A stretch of 64,000 nt of DNA, taken from Gordonia sp. OPL2 (GTDB taxonomy: Bacteria; Actinomycetota; Actinomycetes; Mycobacteriales; Mycobacteriaceae). Shown in pieces: positions 9,056 to 17,818 of this stretch. The stretch is from NCBI RefSeq assembly GCF_003797825.1, contig NZ_RKME01000025.1, forward strand, positions 1 through 64,000, written 5' to 3'. Within the stretch, counting starts at the first letter, position 1. Every line of letters begins with the position of its first letter. The notes beneath the pieces are model-generated. The model had not been told where the DNA came from and searched no databases. It saw only the letters and a program-made list of their open reading frames with translations. Position numbers and translations under genes: made by a program.

Positions 9056-10288
9056 TCAGCGCGGCGGGGTCGTGCTCGGCGTGCGCGGACCCGGAACCCG
9101 TGTGGTCGGAGTCGTGGCGGGCGCCTTCTTCGGTGCGACCTTGGTCGGCGCCTGCTTCGGCGCAGGTCGCTGCTGCGGTGGCAGCAACTGCGGCGGGATG
9201 AGATTCGGCGGCAGGCACAGTGCGCCGATGCATGTTTCCGGCGGCGGGGTGGTCGAGGAGCTCTCCGGCGACGACGGTGACGACGAACTGTCGCCGGGCT
9301 TGGGGGTGGACGGCTTGCTCGTCGAGGACTTGCTCGCCTTGCGCTTGGGCTCGGGGATCGGATTGGTCGGCATGACCCCCGTCGCATACGCACCCGCCCA
9401 ACCCAGCACGTTGGCGACGTACTCCATCGAGTGGTTGTAGCGGAGCACGGCCGACACCTTGTTCTTCTCGGTCATGATGTCGGTGACACCGGCGCACAGA
9501 TATCGCCCCGCCGAGTAGGTGGCGTCGAAGACGTTGTTGGGGTCCGCCTTGCCGTCACCGTTGGCGTCGGTGCCCCAGCTCGCCCAGGTGCTCGGGATGA
9601 ACTGCATCGGGCCCATGGCCCGGTCGTGGGCACCGTCGCCGTCGATCCGGCCACCGTCGGTGTCCCGGATGACCGCATTGCCGGCCAGGGAGCCGTCCAA
9701 GACCGGTCCGGCGATGGGGTTGATCGTCGTGCCGTACTGATCGACCGACCCGTTGGAGGCGTGGTTGGACTCGATCCGGCCGATCCCGGCGAGGAGGAAC
9801 CACGGCAGCTTGCACTGCGGACTCTCGGCGCCGACGCGATTGGCCGCGAGTTTGTATGCCTGCAGGACGACGCCCGGGATGCCGAGCGGCCCCGACGGCA
9901 GATCGGCAGCGATGCGGAACTGTGGCAGCACGGTCGGCTCGACGACCGGCTTCGGTGGTGGCGCGAAACCGAGCAGGGTCACCGGGCCGCCCGGCACGAT
10001 CTCGGCGGCCGCGCCGGTAACGGTGCCGGCATTGCTCGCCGGGGCTGCCGTGATGGTCCCGCCGGTGGCGCTCGACGTCGCGGCACCCAGCAGCATCGCC
10101 CCCACCAGGACGCCGCCCGCACCGACCGACAACGCACGGCGGGGAAGGCGTGTACGACGCGGCCCGTGCGCGCGCCGCAGGAGACGCGGGCTCACCGGCC
10201 GATCCCGATCGCGGTCGGGCCACGCATGACCGTTCGGCTCATCGTCGGATTCGACTGCCCGTTCACACGCACTCCGTTGCTCTGACAC
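9056..10288 (-). CDS. Secreted lytic murein transglycosylase (Rv1230c-like)
   Basis: Predicted peptidoglycan-cleaving enzyme outside the membrane. An Arg-rich segment (RRAHGPRRTRLPRRAL) and a hydrophobic helix (GAGGVLVGAMLLGAA) form a signal or anchor. The SLT-like domain (about residues 130-330) contains the catalytic Glu in GRIESNHASNG near residue 171, followed by AMGPMQFIPSTW and the DANGDGKADPNN loop, both typical of the mycobacterial family. The C-terminal 90 residues are a Ser/Thr/Pro/Lys-rich wall-spanning tail. I use GTG 10288 (VSEQRS), but its Shine-Dalgarno is weak and GTG 10195 just before the signal region is possible. The open frame runs further upstream without family similarity. 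Confidence 0.8.
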   Translation of the reverse strand: MSEQRSACERAVESDDEPNGHAWPDRDRDRPVSPRLLRRAHGPRRTRLPRRALSVGAGGVLVGAMLLGAATSSATGGTITAAPASNAGTVTGAAAEIVPGGPVTLLGFAPPPKPVVEPTVLPQFRIAADLPSGPLGIPGVVLQAYKLAANRVGAESPQCKLPWFLLAGIGRIESNHASNGSVDQYGTTINPIAGPVLDGSLAGNAVIRDTDGGRIDGDGAHDRAMGPMQFIPSTWASWGTDANGDGKADPNNVFDATYSAGRYLCAGVTDIMTEKNKVSAVLRYNHSMEYVANVLGWAGAYATGVMPTNPIPEPKRKASKSSTSKPSTPKPGDSSSSPSSPESSSTTPPPETCIGALCLPPNLIPPQLLPPQQRPAPKQAPTKVAPKKAPATTPTTRVPGPRTPSTTPPR

Positions 10289-10472
10289 ACGACCATGTCC
10301 GCCCCCGAGATCTCGCGGATAGCCGTCGGACCTGCCCTGACAGGGCAACCCGGACACCAGCCTCCCGCGCGTCCGACGTGTGACCCACCATACATATGGG
10401 ACGAGTGCCCCAATGCAGGAACCCGACAATTCTCGACCACGTGCATCTGACCGCCGCATGAACGGCGACACG

Positions 10473-11006
10473 TCACGAGGTGCGCGTGACCTCGTCGTCG
10501 TCATCCCCGACCGGTCGGTCGAGATCATTGACGCGCAACCGGTCGGTGAGCTCGGTGAGCAGGTCGTCGAACTCCTTGCGGAGATAGTCGCGCGTGACGG
10601 TGTCGCCGACGGCGAGGCGGACCGCGGCGAGCTCGCGGGCCAGGAACTCGGTGTCGGCCTTGGTCTGCGCCGCTCGCATCCGGTCCTCGTCGAGGGCCAC
10701 CTTGTCCCGGTTCTCCTGACGGTTCTGCGCCAGCAGGATCAGCGGTGCTGCGTAGGCGGCCTGCGTCGAGAACGCGAGATTGAGCAGGATGAAGGGATAC
10801 GGATCCCACCGCCAGGACACCGCGATGAGGTTGAGGGCCACCCACACGATGACGATGACGGTCTGGATCGCGAGATAACGCCCGGTGCCGAGGAAGCGGG
10901 CGATCCGCTCGGCGTAGACGCCGATGACGTCGCTGTCGAGGTTGAACGACAGCCGACGATTCGGGCGGGGGGTGTCGAGGCGACGACCGGACTGCTCGGC
11001 GCTCAC
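10473..11006 (-). CDS. DUF1003 membrane protein (Rv1231c-like)
   Basis: 177 residues with two adjacent membrane helices (about residues 44-63 and 70-93), the second containing STQAAYAAPLILLAQNRQ, the DUF1003 signature. A charged, probably coiled C-terminus follows (about 95-165). Function is unknown. The start codon overlaps the stop of the upstream MgtE/CBS-domain gene by 4 nt. The two are adjacent in mycobacteria as well, which suggests a joint role, possibly in divalent-cation handling (inference). The 184-bp gap to the next gene downstream (10289-10472) holds AT-rich CATATGTATGGT, a possible promoter for the transglycosylase gene. Confidence 0.82.
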   Translation of the reverse strand: MSAEQSGRRLDTPRPNRRLSFNLDSDVIGVYAERIARFLGTGRYLAIQTVIVIVWVALNLIAVSWRWDPYPFILLNLAFSTQAAYAAPLILLAQNRQENRDKVALDEDRMRAAQTKADTEFLARELAAVRLAVGDTVTRDYLRKEFDDLLTELTDRLRVNDLDRPVGDDDDEVTRTS

Positions 11007-12325
11007 GCACCCGCTCCTGCGGTGTTGACGCCGGTGATGTCGCCGATCGGTTCGGCATCCTCGGGTTCGGTCTCGCGCCAGTCACGCGGCAGCAACTCGT
11101 CGAGCAGGTCGTCGACGCTGACCGCGCCGAGCAGGTGACCCTCGTCGTCGACCACCGGACCGCAGACCAGGTTATAAGTCGCGAAGTAGCGGGTCACGGT
11201 CTCCAGCGAGTCTTCCGGATCGAGGTGGGACAGGTCGGTGTCGAGGATGCCGCCGACGATGTTGGCGGGCGGTTCGCGTAGCAGTGCCTGCAGGTGGGCG
11301 CAACCGAGGTACTTGCCGGTCGGCGTCGCCGTCGGCGGCCGGACGACGAACACCAGACTCGCCGCGGCCGGTGTGATATCCGGATTACGAACGCGCGCAA
11401 GAGTTTCCGCGACCGTCGTCGACGCCGTGACGACAATGGGCTCGGAGGTCATCAGACCGCCCGCGGTGTCGGGATTGTGCACCAGCAGCCTGCGGACGGG
11501 TTCGGATTCCTCGGGGTCCATGCGCTCGAGCAGGGACTCGGCCTCCGCATCGGGCAATTCGCCGAGGAGGTCGGCGGCATCGTCGGGGTCCATCGCCTCG
11601 AGGACGTCGACGGCCCGGTCGAGTTCGAGATGGGCCAGCAGGTCGGTCTGGTCGTCGGGCGGCAGTTCCTGCAGGACGTCGGCGAGTCGTTCGTCGTCGA
11701 GCGCGGCGGCGATCTCGTCCCGGCGCTTGACCGGCAGTTCGCGCAGCGCGTTCGCGACGTCGGCGGCCCGCATTCCCTCGAATTGCTGCAGCGCTTGCGC
11801 CACGCCCTGCCCCGGCAGGTTGAGCTCGGTCTGGGTCAGCCCGTGCACACGGTGCCAGTCGACGACATGGGTCTCGCCGCGTCGGCGGAAGCCCTTGCGG
11901 CCCGGGCGCACGGCGATGCGGGCGACGACCCAGTCCCGGGTGCGCGTGCGTTCGATTCCGAGGTCGACGACGCTGACATCGACTCCGGCGAGATGGTCGA
12001 GGTCGGGATCGTCCACGCGCACACGCGAGTCGAGGATCTGCCCGACGGCGAGGGCCTCGCCCGGGCGCAGATGCAGCCGCCGCAGGCTGACCGTTCCGGT
12101 GTTGAGGGTCACCGCGTGCGGCTCGATGGCGGTCACCCGCAGCATCGGGACGAAGATGCGTCGGCGGGTGGTGAGTTCGACGGCGAGTCCCAGGGCGCGC
12201 GGCTGCTGCCCGGGTAGTCGGACGGCGACCACCACGTCGCGTACCCGTCCGATCGACTCGCCGTCGGGTCCGAGCACGGCGAGACCGACCAGTCTGGCCA
12301 CGAACACCTTGCTCACCGACGCCAT
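11003..12325 (-). CDS. Soluble MgtE N-domain/CBS protein with PRC-barrel (Rv1232c-like)
   Basis: 440 residues. Two PRC-barrel-like segments fill about 1-160 (GPDGESIGRVRDVVV). An MgtE N-terminal superhelical domain follows, about 190-290 (repeats such as LPPDDQTDLLAHLE, MDPDDAADLLGELP), then a CBS pair to about 420. MgtE channels carry these two domains as cytoplasmic Mg2+ sensors before five membrane helices, and those helices are absent here. The start is ATG 12325, preceded by TACCCT at 7 nt (leaderless pattern), which fits 435 residues in M. tuberculosis. The ATGA overlap with the DUF1003 gene suggests that the membrane partner is encoded next door (inference). Confidence 0.85.
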   Translation of the reverse strand: MASVSKVFVARLVGLAVLGPDGESIGRVRDVVVAVRLPGQQPRALGLAVELTTRRRIFVPMLRVTAIEPHAVTLNTGTVSLRRLHLRPGEALAVGQILDSRVRVDDPDLDHLAGVDVSVVDLGIERTRTRDWVVARIAVRPGRKGFRRRGETHVVDWHRVHGLTQTELNLPGQGVAQALQQFEGMRAADVANALRELPVKRRDEIAAALDDERLADVLQELPPDDQTDLLAHLELDRAVDVLEAMDPDDAADLLGELPDAEAESLLERMDPEESEPVRRLLVHNPDTAGGLMTSEPIVVTASTTVAETLARVRNPDITPAAASLVFVVRPPTATPTGKYLGCAHLQALLREPPANIVGGILDTDLSHLDPEDSLETVTRYFATYNLVCGPVVDDEGHLLGAVSVDDLLDELLPRDWRETEPEDAEPIGDITGVNTAGAGA

Positions 12326-12332
12326 GGGAGTA

Positions 12333-12338
12333 AGGGTA
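12333..12338 (-). promoter_or_regulatory. -10 element, leaderless MgtE/CBS-DUF1003 transcript
   Basis: On the minus strand TACCCT lies 7 nt before the ATG at 12325. Confidence 0.45.
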
Positions 12339-12375
12339 GTGGCAGCGGGATGCACGCAGCGCACCCACACGCGCT

Positions 12376-12396
12376 GTCGGGGTACTTCTCCCCGAC
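12376..12396. promoter_or_regulatory. Inverted repeat GTCGGGG-N7-CCCCGAC between divergent genes
   Basis: A perfect 7-bp inverted repeat with a 7-nt spacer (12376-12382 and 12390-12396) sits in the 165-bp divergent gap. It could be an operator or an RNA hairpin in the leader of the downstream plus-strand gene. Nothing decides between them. Confidence 0.35.
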
Positions 12397-12490
12397 GTCA
12401 CACGCGGGTGTCGACTACTGTGCGCCCTGGTGGGGACGATGGGCCGACCGACCCGGCTCACCGCAGGAGACAACCAGTGGAGGACTCGAG

Positions 12491-12979
12491 ATGACCAACC
12501 CGATGCGCTCCGGTCGAGAGACCCCCGGTCTGCCCACGCCGCCGACGGGCTGGCCGATCGGCTCGTACGGGACCTACGCGGAGGCGCAGCGTGCCGTCGA
12601 CCATCTGTCGGACCAGAATTTCACGGTGCAGGACGTCACCATCGTCGGCGTCGACCTCATGCAGGTCGAACGGGTGATCGGGAGGCTCACCTGGGGCAAG
12701 GTGATCGGTGGCGGAGTCGTCTCCGGAGCCTGGCTGGGTCTGTTCTTCGGGTTGCTGGTGTCCCTGGTCGTGACGGGCGCCGGATTCGCGCCGGTCCTGT
12801 TCGGTCTCATCGGCGGCATCGTCTTCGGTCTCATCTCGGCGACCATCCCGTATGCCGCGACCCGTGGCCAGCGCGATTTCGCCTCGACGATGCAGCTCGT
12901 CGCCGGGCGGTACGACGTGTTGTGCGATCCGCGCAGCGCCGAGAAGGCGCGCGACATGCTCAGCAAACTGTCGAACTGA
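12491..12979 (+). CDS. Small membrane protein with general stress protein 17M-like domain (Rv1234-like)
   Basis: 162 residues. The N-terminal third (YGTYAEAQRAVDHLSDQNF, DVTIVGVDL) resembles the GSP17M/YflT domain. Two glycine-rich membrane helices follow (about 80-98 and 102-123), then a short charged tail. The ATG at 12491 has GGAGGA 6 nt upstream. M. tuberculosis has the homologue Rv1234 in the same place, just before lpqY. Function is unknown. Confidence 0.8.
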   Translation: MTNPMRSGRETPGLPTPPTGWPIGSYGTYAEAQRAVDHLSDQNFTVQDVTIVGVDLMQVERVIGRLTWGKVIGGGVVSGAWLGLFFGLLVSLVVTGAGFAPVLFGLIGGIVFGLISATIPYAATRGQRDFASTMQLVAGRYDVLCDPRSAEKARDMLSKLSN

Positions 12980-13050
12980 CACCCCGGCGCAAATCCGTCG
13001 TCCGCGGGCCCACCATTTCGGCCACTTCTGGCACGCCCATGCCGAATGTG

Positions 13051-13078
13051 TTGCATGTCACGAACTGCGACATATAAC
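13051..13078 (+). promoter_or_regulatory. Promoter of the lpqY-sugABC operon with internal inverted repeat
   Basis: TTGCAT (13051-13056) and TATAAC (13073-13078) are separated by 16 nt. Between and overlapping them is an inverted repeat ATGTC-N9-GACAT (13055-13059 and 13069-13073), placed where a repressor would block polymerase. TAACGTTA (13075-13082) is a further palindrome overlapping the -10. The start codon of lpqY is about 155 nt downstream, so the leader is long. No gene is seen in 12980-13239. Confidence 0.5.
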
Positions 13079-13239
13079 GTTACGCAGCAGACGTTGACCG
13101 GTGCAGCCTCGTTGTCTGGCACCGCGAACGACAACAAGGAGGCTGCGTGCGGTTCCGAGCTGGCACTTCCGAATTCGGTCGAGTCCCCGACGATGGCTCC
13201 CCGACAGGGCGATCACCGGACCGCGGATCCCGACTCCCG

Positions 13240-14661
13240 ATGAGGCGAAAAGTGGTGGTGGCGGCTGCGGCGCTGGTCGCGGCTCTGCCGATCGTGACGG
13301 CATGCGGGTCGGGGTACACGCCCCGCGTGCTGAACATCTATCCGCCCGCGGACGGCGCGACCTTCATCGACAAGGTCGGTCAGAAGTGCTCCGCGGACTC
13401 CGACGGCGCCTACAAGATCGTCACCACGCCGCTCCCGAAGTCCGCCGACGACCAGCGTCTGCAGCTGGCGCGGCGCCTCGCCGGCAACGATCCCGGCCTC
13501 GACCTCATGGGCATGGACGTCGTGTGGACCGCCGAGTTCGCCGACGCCGGCTGGATCGAGCCGGTGCCGGATGCGTTGGCGGCCAAGGTCGCCGAGACCA
13601 ACCTCGGCGGTCCGCGTGAGACGGCGATGTGGAAGACCGACGAGGACGCCGACAAGCGGCTGTACGCGATCCCGACCTGGACCAACACCCAGTTGCTCTG
13701 GTACCGGCCGGATCTGATGCGCAAGTACTTGAACAAGACCAAGGCGCCGACCACCTGGGACGAGATGCTCGCCGACACCGAGGCCATCCGGGCCAAGGGG
13801 GGACCGAGCTACATCATGGTGCAGGGCAAGCAATACGAGGGCCTCATGGTGTGGTTCAACTCGGTGCTCGCCAGCGCCGGTGGGTCGGTCGTCGGCACCG
13901 AGGACCCGAACCTGGTGACACTCAACGACACCCCGGAGCACCGCGCCGCCACGGTGAAGGCGCTGCAGGTGCTCAAGGCGATCGCCACCGCGCCCGGCCA
14001 TGATCCGTCACTGACGAACTCCGACGAGTCGTCGGCGCGTCTGGGCATGGAGACCGGCAGCGCGGCCTTCGAGGTCAACTGGCCGTTCGTGTTCTCCTCC
14101 ATGCGATCCAACGCCGCGGCCGGCGACGTGCCGTGGTTCCCGGAGATGCAGCAGTACGCCGGATTGCTCTCGGAGGACAACGCGAACCCGCCGACCGACG
14201 CACAACTCGGACCGGTCAACAAGACGGTGCGCAGCAAGTTCGACTTCGCGCTCTATCCCGGTGTGAGCAAGGATCTGCCGACGAAGACCACCCTCGGTGG
14301 CGTGAACATCGCGGTCGCCAGCACCTCGCAGCAGAAGGATCTGGCGTTCCAGGCGGCCGAATGCCTGACGAACGAGGCGGCGCAGAAGGTCTATTCGGTC
14401 GAGGGTGGTACACCACCGACGATCTCGTCGATCTACGACGATCCCGATTTCAAGGCGGCCTACCCGATGGGTGAGGACATCCGCACCCAGCTCGAGACCG
14501 AGAATGCCGCGCTACGCCCGGCCTCGCCGGTCTACCAGGCGATCTCGACGCTGCTGACCGCGAAGTTGAGTCCGGTCGGCGCGTGGGACCCGGAGACGCT
14601 GGTCGACGAGCTCGCTGAACAGGTTCGCAAAGCCATCGACGGGGAGGGCCTGATCCCATGA
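13240..14661 (+). CDS. lpqY: Trehalose-binding lipoprotein LpqY
   Basis: Extracytoplasmic solute-binding lipoprotein of the LpqY-SugABC importer, which recovers trehalose released during mycolate transfer. The signal peptide ends in the lipobox VTAC, with lipidated Cys22 (MRRKVVVAAAALVAALPIV precedes it). The family-1 solute-binding fold covers the remaining 450 residues and ends with the usual EQVRKAIDGEGLIP-like helix. ATG 13240 gives 473 residues against 468 in M. tuberculosis. Longer in-frame starts would bury the signal peptide. The stop overlaps sugA by 4 nt. Confidence 0.92.
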   Translation: MRRKVVVAAAALVAALPIVTACGSGYTPRVLNIYPPADGATFIDKVGQKCSADSDGAYKIVTTPLPKSADDQRLQLARRLAGNDPGLDLMGMDVVWTAEFADAGWIEPVPDALAAKVAETNLGGPRETAMWKTDEDADKRLYAIPTWTNTQLLWYRPDLMRKYLNKTKAPTTWDEMLADTEAIRAKGGPSYIMVQGKQYEGLMVWFNSVLASAGGSVVGTEDPNLVTLNDTPEHRAATVKALQVLKAIATAPGHDPSLTNSDESSARLGMETGSAAFEVNWPFVFSSMRSNAAAGDVPWFPEMQQYAGLLSEDNANPPTDAQLGPVNKTVRSKFDFALYPGVSKDLPTKTTLGGVNIAVASTSQQKDLAFQAAECLTNEAAQKVYSVEGGTPPTISSIYDDPDFKAAYPMGEDIRTQLETENAALRPASPVYQAISTLLTAKLSPVGAWDPETLVDELAEQVRKAIDGEGLIP

Positions 14662-15803
14662 CAACCGGTGACAACGGCGAGAACCGCCCCCGCGCGGGTC
14701 GCCACAGCCTTCCCGACGACGCGCCGCCGCGCGAACCGTCGGTTCGTCCACCGTCCATCGGCGACACCGGGGCGCAACCGGTGTACTCCGATGCGTGGAC
14801 CCCGCCCGCGGGGTCGTCGTCCGCGGGCGAGACCTCCGGTGCGTCTGCCGCCGCAGCGCCGTCGGGCGCGGTCGCCACCGCCGAGCGTCCGCAACCGGCA
14901 CCCGCCAAGGGCGGCAAGAAGATCAGTGAGGGCAAGGCCGCCGAGCGCCGACTGGCGTTCTGGCTCGTCGCGCCGGCGGCCATCATGATGGCCCTGGTCA
15001 CGGGCTATCCGATCGTCTACGCATTCTGGCTGTCGCTGAACAAGTCCAGCCTGTCGGCACCGGGTGAACGCAGCTTCGTCTGGTTCGAGAACTACGTCAC
15101 GGTGCTCAGTGACAGCTACTGGTGGACGGCGTTCACCGTCACCCTGGGGATCACGGTCGTGTCCGTGATCATCGAGCTCGTGCTCGGCATGGCGATCGCT
15201 CTGGTCATGCACCGCACCATCTTCGGCAAGGGCACCATCCGCACCGTGGTGCTCATCCCGTACGGGATCGTCACCGTGGCAGCGGCCTTCTCCTGGTACT
15301 ACGCCTGGACGCCGGAGACCGGCTATCTCGCCAACCTGTTGCCCGACGGGAGCGCACCGCTGACCCAGCAGTGGCCGTCGCTGGCGATCATCGTCCTCGC
15401 CGAGGTCTGGAAGACCACGCCGTTCATGGCGCTGCTGCTGCTGGCCGGTCTGGCGCTGGTCCCCGACGACCTGCTCAAGGCGGCCCAGGTGGACGGGGCG
15501 GGCGCGTGGACCCGACTGTGGCGCATCATCATTCCGCTGATGAAGCCTGCCATCCTGGTCGCGTTGCTCTTCCGCACCCTGGACGCGTTCCGCGTGTTCG
15601 ACAACATCTACGTCCTGACGCGAGGCTCGAACAACACGTACTCGGTGTCGATGCTCGGCTACGACAACTTGTTCAAGGCGTTCAACCTCGGTGTCGGATC
15701 GGCGATCAGCATCGTGATCTTCATCTGTGTCGCGATCATCGCGTTCATCTTCATCAAGGGCTTCGGCACCGCGGCGCCCGGTTCCGACAACGAGGGGAGG
15801 TAG
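14658..15803 (+). CDS. sugA: Trehalose ABC transporter permease SugA
   Basis: Inner-membrane permease of the MalF/UgpA type. A hydrophilic disordered N-terminus of about 95 residues, rich in Pro, Ser and Ala, precedes six membrane helices beginning FWLVAPAAIMMALVTGYPIVY. The EAA loop that docks with SugC is visible as AAQVDGAGAWTRLWRIIIPLM near residues 275-295. The length is 381, against about 307 in M. tuberculosis. The difference is the N-terminal extension, and ATG 14658 overlapping lpqY is the only start with a coupled context. An internal start closer to helix 1 cannot be excluded. Confidence 0.9.
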   Translation: MTTGDNGENRPRAGRHSLPDDAPPREPSVRPPSIGDTGAQPVYSDAWTPPAGSSSAGETSGASAAAAPSGAVATAERPQPAPAKGGKKISEGKAAERRLAFWLVAPAAIMMALVTGYPIVYAFWLSLNKSSLSAPGERSFVWFENYVTVLSDSYWWTAFTVTLGITVVSVIIELVLGMAIALVMHRTIFGKGTIRTVVLIPYGIVTVAAAFSWYYAWTPETGYLANLLPDGSAPLTQQWPSLAIIVLAEVWKTTPFMALLLLAGLALVPDDLLKAAQVDGAGAWTRLWRIIIPLMKPAILVALLFRTLDAFRVFDNIYVLTRGSNNTYSVSMLGYDNLFKAFNLGVGSAISIVIFICVAIIAFIFIKGFGTAAPGSDNEGR

Positions 15804-15809
15804 GGCCGC

Positions 15810-16640
15810 GTGAAGACCGGAATCGGTAACAAGGCCTGGTGGTCGATCGCCAACATCCTGGTGATCCTCTATGCGATCATCCCGCTGCTGTGGATCGTGA
15901 GCCTGTCGTTCAAGCCCCCGGGCAGCGTCAAGGACGGCAGCTTCATCCCCAAGGAATGGACCTGGGACAACTACGCGGGCATCTTCGAGACCAGTGCCTT
16001 CACCAGTGCACTGCGCAACTCGATCGGCATCGGACTGATCACCACGCTCATCGCGGTGATCCTCGGCACGATGGCCGCCTACGCCGTTGCGCGGCTGGAC
16101 TTCCCGGGCAAGAAGCTGCTGATCGGCGCTGCACTGCTCATCGCGATGTTCCCGCAGATCTCGCTCGTCACACCGCTGTTCAACATCGAGCGCAACCTCG
16201 GCCTGTTCGACACCTGGCCGGGACTGATCCTGCCGTACATCACCTTCGCGCTGCCGCTGGCGATCTACACACTGTCGGCGTTCTTCCGCGAGATCCCGTG
16301 GGAGCTGGAGAAGGCGGCCAAGATGGACGGCGCCACCCCGTGGCAGGCCTTCCGCAAGGTGATCGCGCCGCTGGCGGCACCGGGCGTGGTGACGGCCGCG
16401 ATCCTGGTGTTCATCTTCGCCTGGAACGATCTCCTGCTCGCCCTGTCGCTGACCTCCACCGAACGCGCCATCACCGCACCGGTGGCGATCGCGAACTTCA
16501 CCGGTGACAGTCAGTTCGAGGAACCCACCGGATCGATCGCGGCGGCCGCTGTGGTCATCACCATTCCGATCATCATCTTCGTGCTCTTCTTCCAACGTCG
16601 AATCGTGGCCGGGCTGACCTCCGGCGCGGTGAAGGGATAA
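15810..16640 (+). CDS. sugB: Trehalose ABC transporter permease SugB
   Basis: Second permease subunit of the MalG type, 276 residues, six predicted membrane helices starting WWSIANILVILYAIIPLLW. The EAA motif KAAKMDGATPWQAFRKVIAP is near residue 170. The GTG at 15810 has GGGGAGG about 8 nt upstream and lies 6 nt after sugA. With SugA it forms the channel, and the ATPase follows at once. Confidence 0.92.
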   Translation: MKTGIGNKAWWSIANILVILYAIIPLLWIVSLSFKPPGSVKDGSFIPKEWTWDNYAGIFETSAFTSALRNSIGIGLITTLIAVILGTMAAYAVARLDFPGKKLLIGAALLIAMFPQISLVTPLFNIERNLGLFDTWPGLILPYITFALPLAIYTLSAFFREIPWELEKAAKMDGATPWQAFRKVIAPLAAPGVVTAAILVFIFAWNDLLLALSLTSTERAITAPVAIANFTGDSQFEEPTGSIAAAAVVITIPIIIFVLFFQRRIVAGLTSGAVKG

Positions 16641-16642
16641 CC

Positions 16643-17818
16643 ATGGCCGACATCGTTCTGGACAACGTCACCAAGCAGTACCCGGACGGGTCCACCGCGG
16701 TCCACGGGGTCGACATCGACATCGCCGACGGCGAGTTCATCATCCTCGTCGGACCGTCGGGCTGCGGTAAGTCGACGACGCTCAACATGATCGCCGGCCT
16801 CGAGGACATCTCGTCGGGCGAACTGCGCATCGGCGGGGAACGCGTCAACGACCGCGCGCCCAAGGACCGCGACATCGCCATGGTGTTCCAGAGCTACGCG
16901 CTCTATCCGCACATGTCGGTCCGCGACAACATCGCGTTCCCGCTGACGCTGGCGAAGCTGAGTAAGGCCGAGATCGCGACGAAGGTCGACGAGGCCGCGA
17001 AGATCCTCGACCTCGGCCCGTATCTGGATCGCAAGCCGGCGAACCTCTCCGGCGGTCAGCGGCAGCGTGTCGCGATGGGACGCGCGATCGTGCGCTCGCC
17101 CAAGGCGTTCCTGATGGACGAACCGCTGTCGAATCTCGATGCCAAGCTGCGCGTGCAGATGCGCACTGAGATCGCCCGCCTGCAGAACCGCCTGGGCACC
17201 ACCACCGTCTACGTCACGCACGACCAGACCGAGGCGATGACCCTCGGCGACCGGGTGGTCGTGCTGCGTGGCGGGTACGTCCAGCAGATCGGCACGCCGC
17301 AGGAGCTCTACAACACACCGAACAACCTCTTCGTGGCCGGGTTCATCGGTTCTCCCGCGATGAACTTCCTGCCGGGTCGCCTCGGCAGCGACGGCATCGA
17401 CACCCCGATCGGCCGGGTGAACGTGCCCGATCACCAGAAGATCGTCGCGAATGCCCAACGGGCACAGAGCAACGGCGACGTCCTCGTCGGCATCCGTCCG
17501 GAGCACCTGGAGGACGCTGCGCTCGTGGAGACGTCGGCCCGGTCGAACGGGGCCACCTTCACCGCGACAGTCGACGTCATCGAGTCGATGGGCTCGGACA
17601 ACTACGTCTACTTCAACGTCGACTCACCCCACGCGACAAGCGATGCGCTCGCCGAGTTGTCGGCGGATTCGGGCGCCGAGATCGGCGGCGGCCAGATGAT
17701 CGCGCGTGTCGCGCCGGAATCGTCCATCTCCCGTGGTGGGTCGGCGGAACTGTTCTACGACCCGGCGAAGGTCGCGGTGTTCGATCAGGCCTCCGGGGTC
17801 AACCTGCGTCTCGGCTGA
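16643..17818 (+). CDS. sugC: Trehalose ABC transporter ATP-binding protein SugC
   Basis: Cytoplasmic ATPase dimer that powers SugAB. It has Walker A GPSGCGKST at residues 37-45, a Q-loop VFQSYALYPHM, signature LSGGQRQR, Walker B AFLMDEPLSNLD and the H-loop YVTHDQTEA, followed by a MalK-type OB-fold regulatory domain from about 240. The 391 residues match the family. The start is 3 nt after sugB. The 3' end overlaps the convergent deaminase gene by 20 nt, so no independent terminator exists between them. Confidence 0.94.
   Translation: MADIVLDNVTKQYPDGSTAVHGVDIDIADGEFIILVGPSGCGKSTTLNMIAGLEDISSGELRIGGERVNDRAPKDRDIAMVFQSYALYPHMSVRDNIAFPLTLAKLSKAEIATKVDEAAKILDLGPYLDRKPANLSGGQRQRVAMGRAIVRSPKAFLMDEPLSNLDAKLRVQMRTEIARLQNRLGTTTVYVTHDQTEAMTLGDRVVVLRGGYVQQIGTPQELYNTPNNLFVAGFIGSPAMNFLPGRLGSDGIDTPIGRVNVPDHQKIVANAQRAQSNGDVLVGIRPEHLEDAALVETSARSNGATFTATVDVIESMGSDNYVYFNVDSPHATSDALAELSADSGAEIGGGQMIARVAPESSISRGGSAELFYDPAKVAVFDQASGVNLRLG

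Noticed and set aside
14532..16595. 687-residue minus-strand open frame opposite sugA and sugB
   Set aside because: Composition (Arg, Asp, His, Gln rich) is typical of high-GC antisense frames. The plus-strand permeases are clear.
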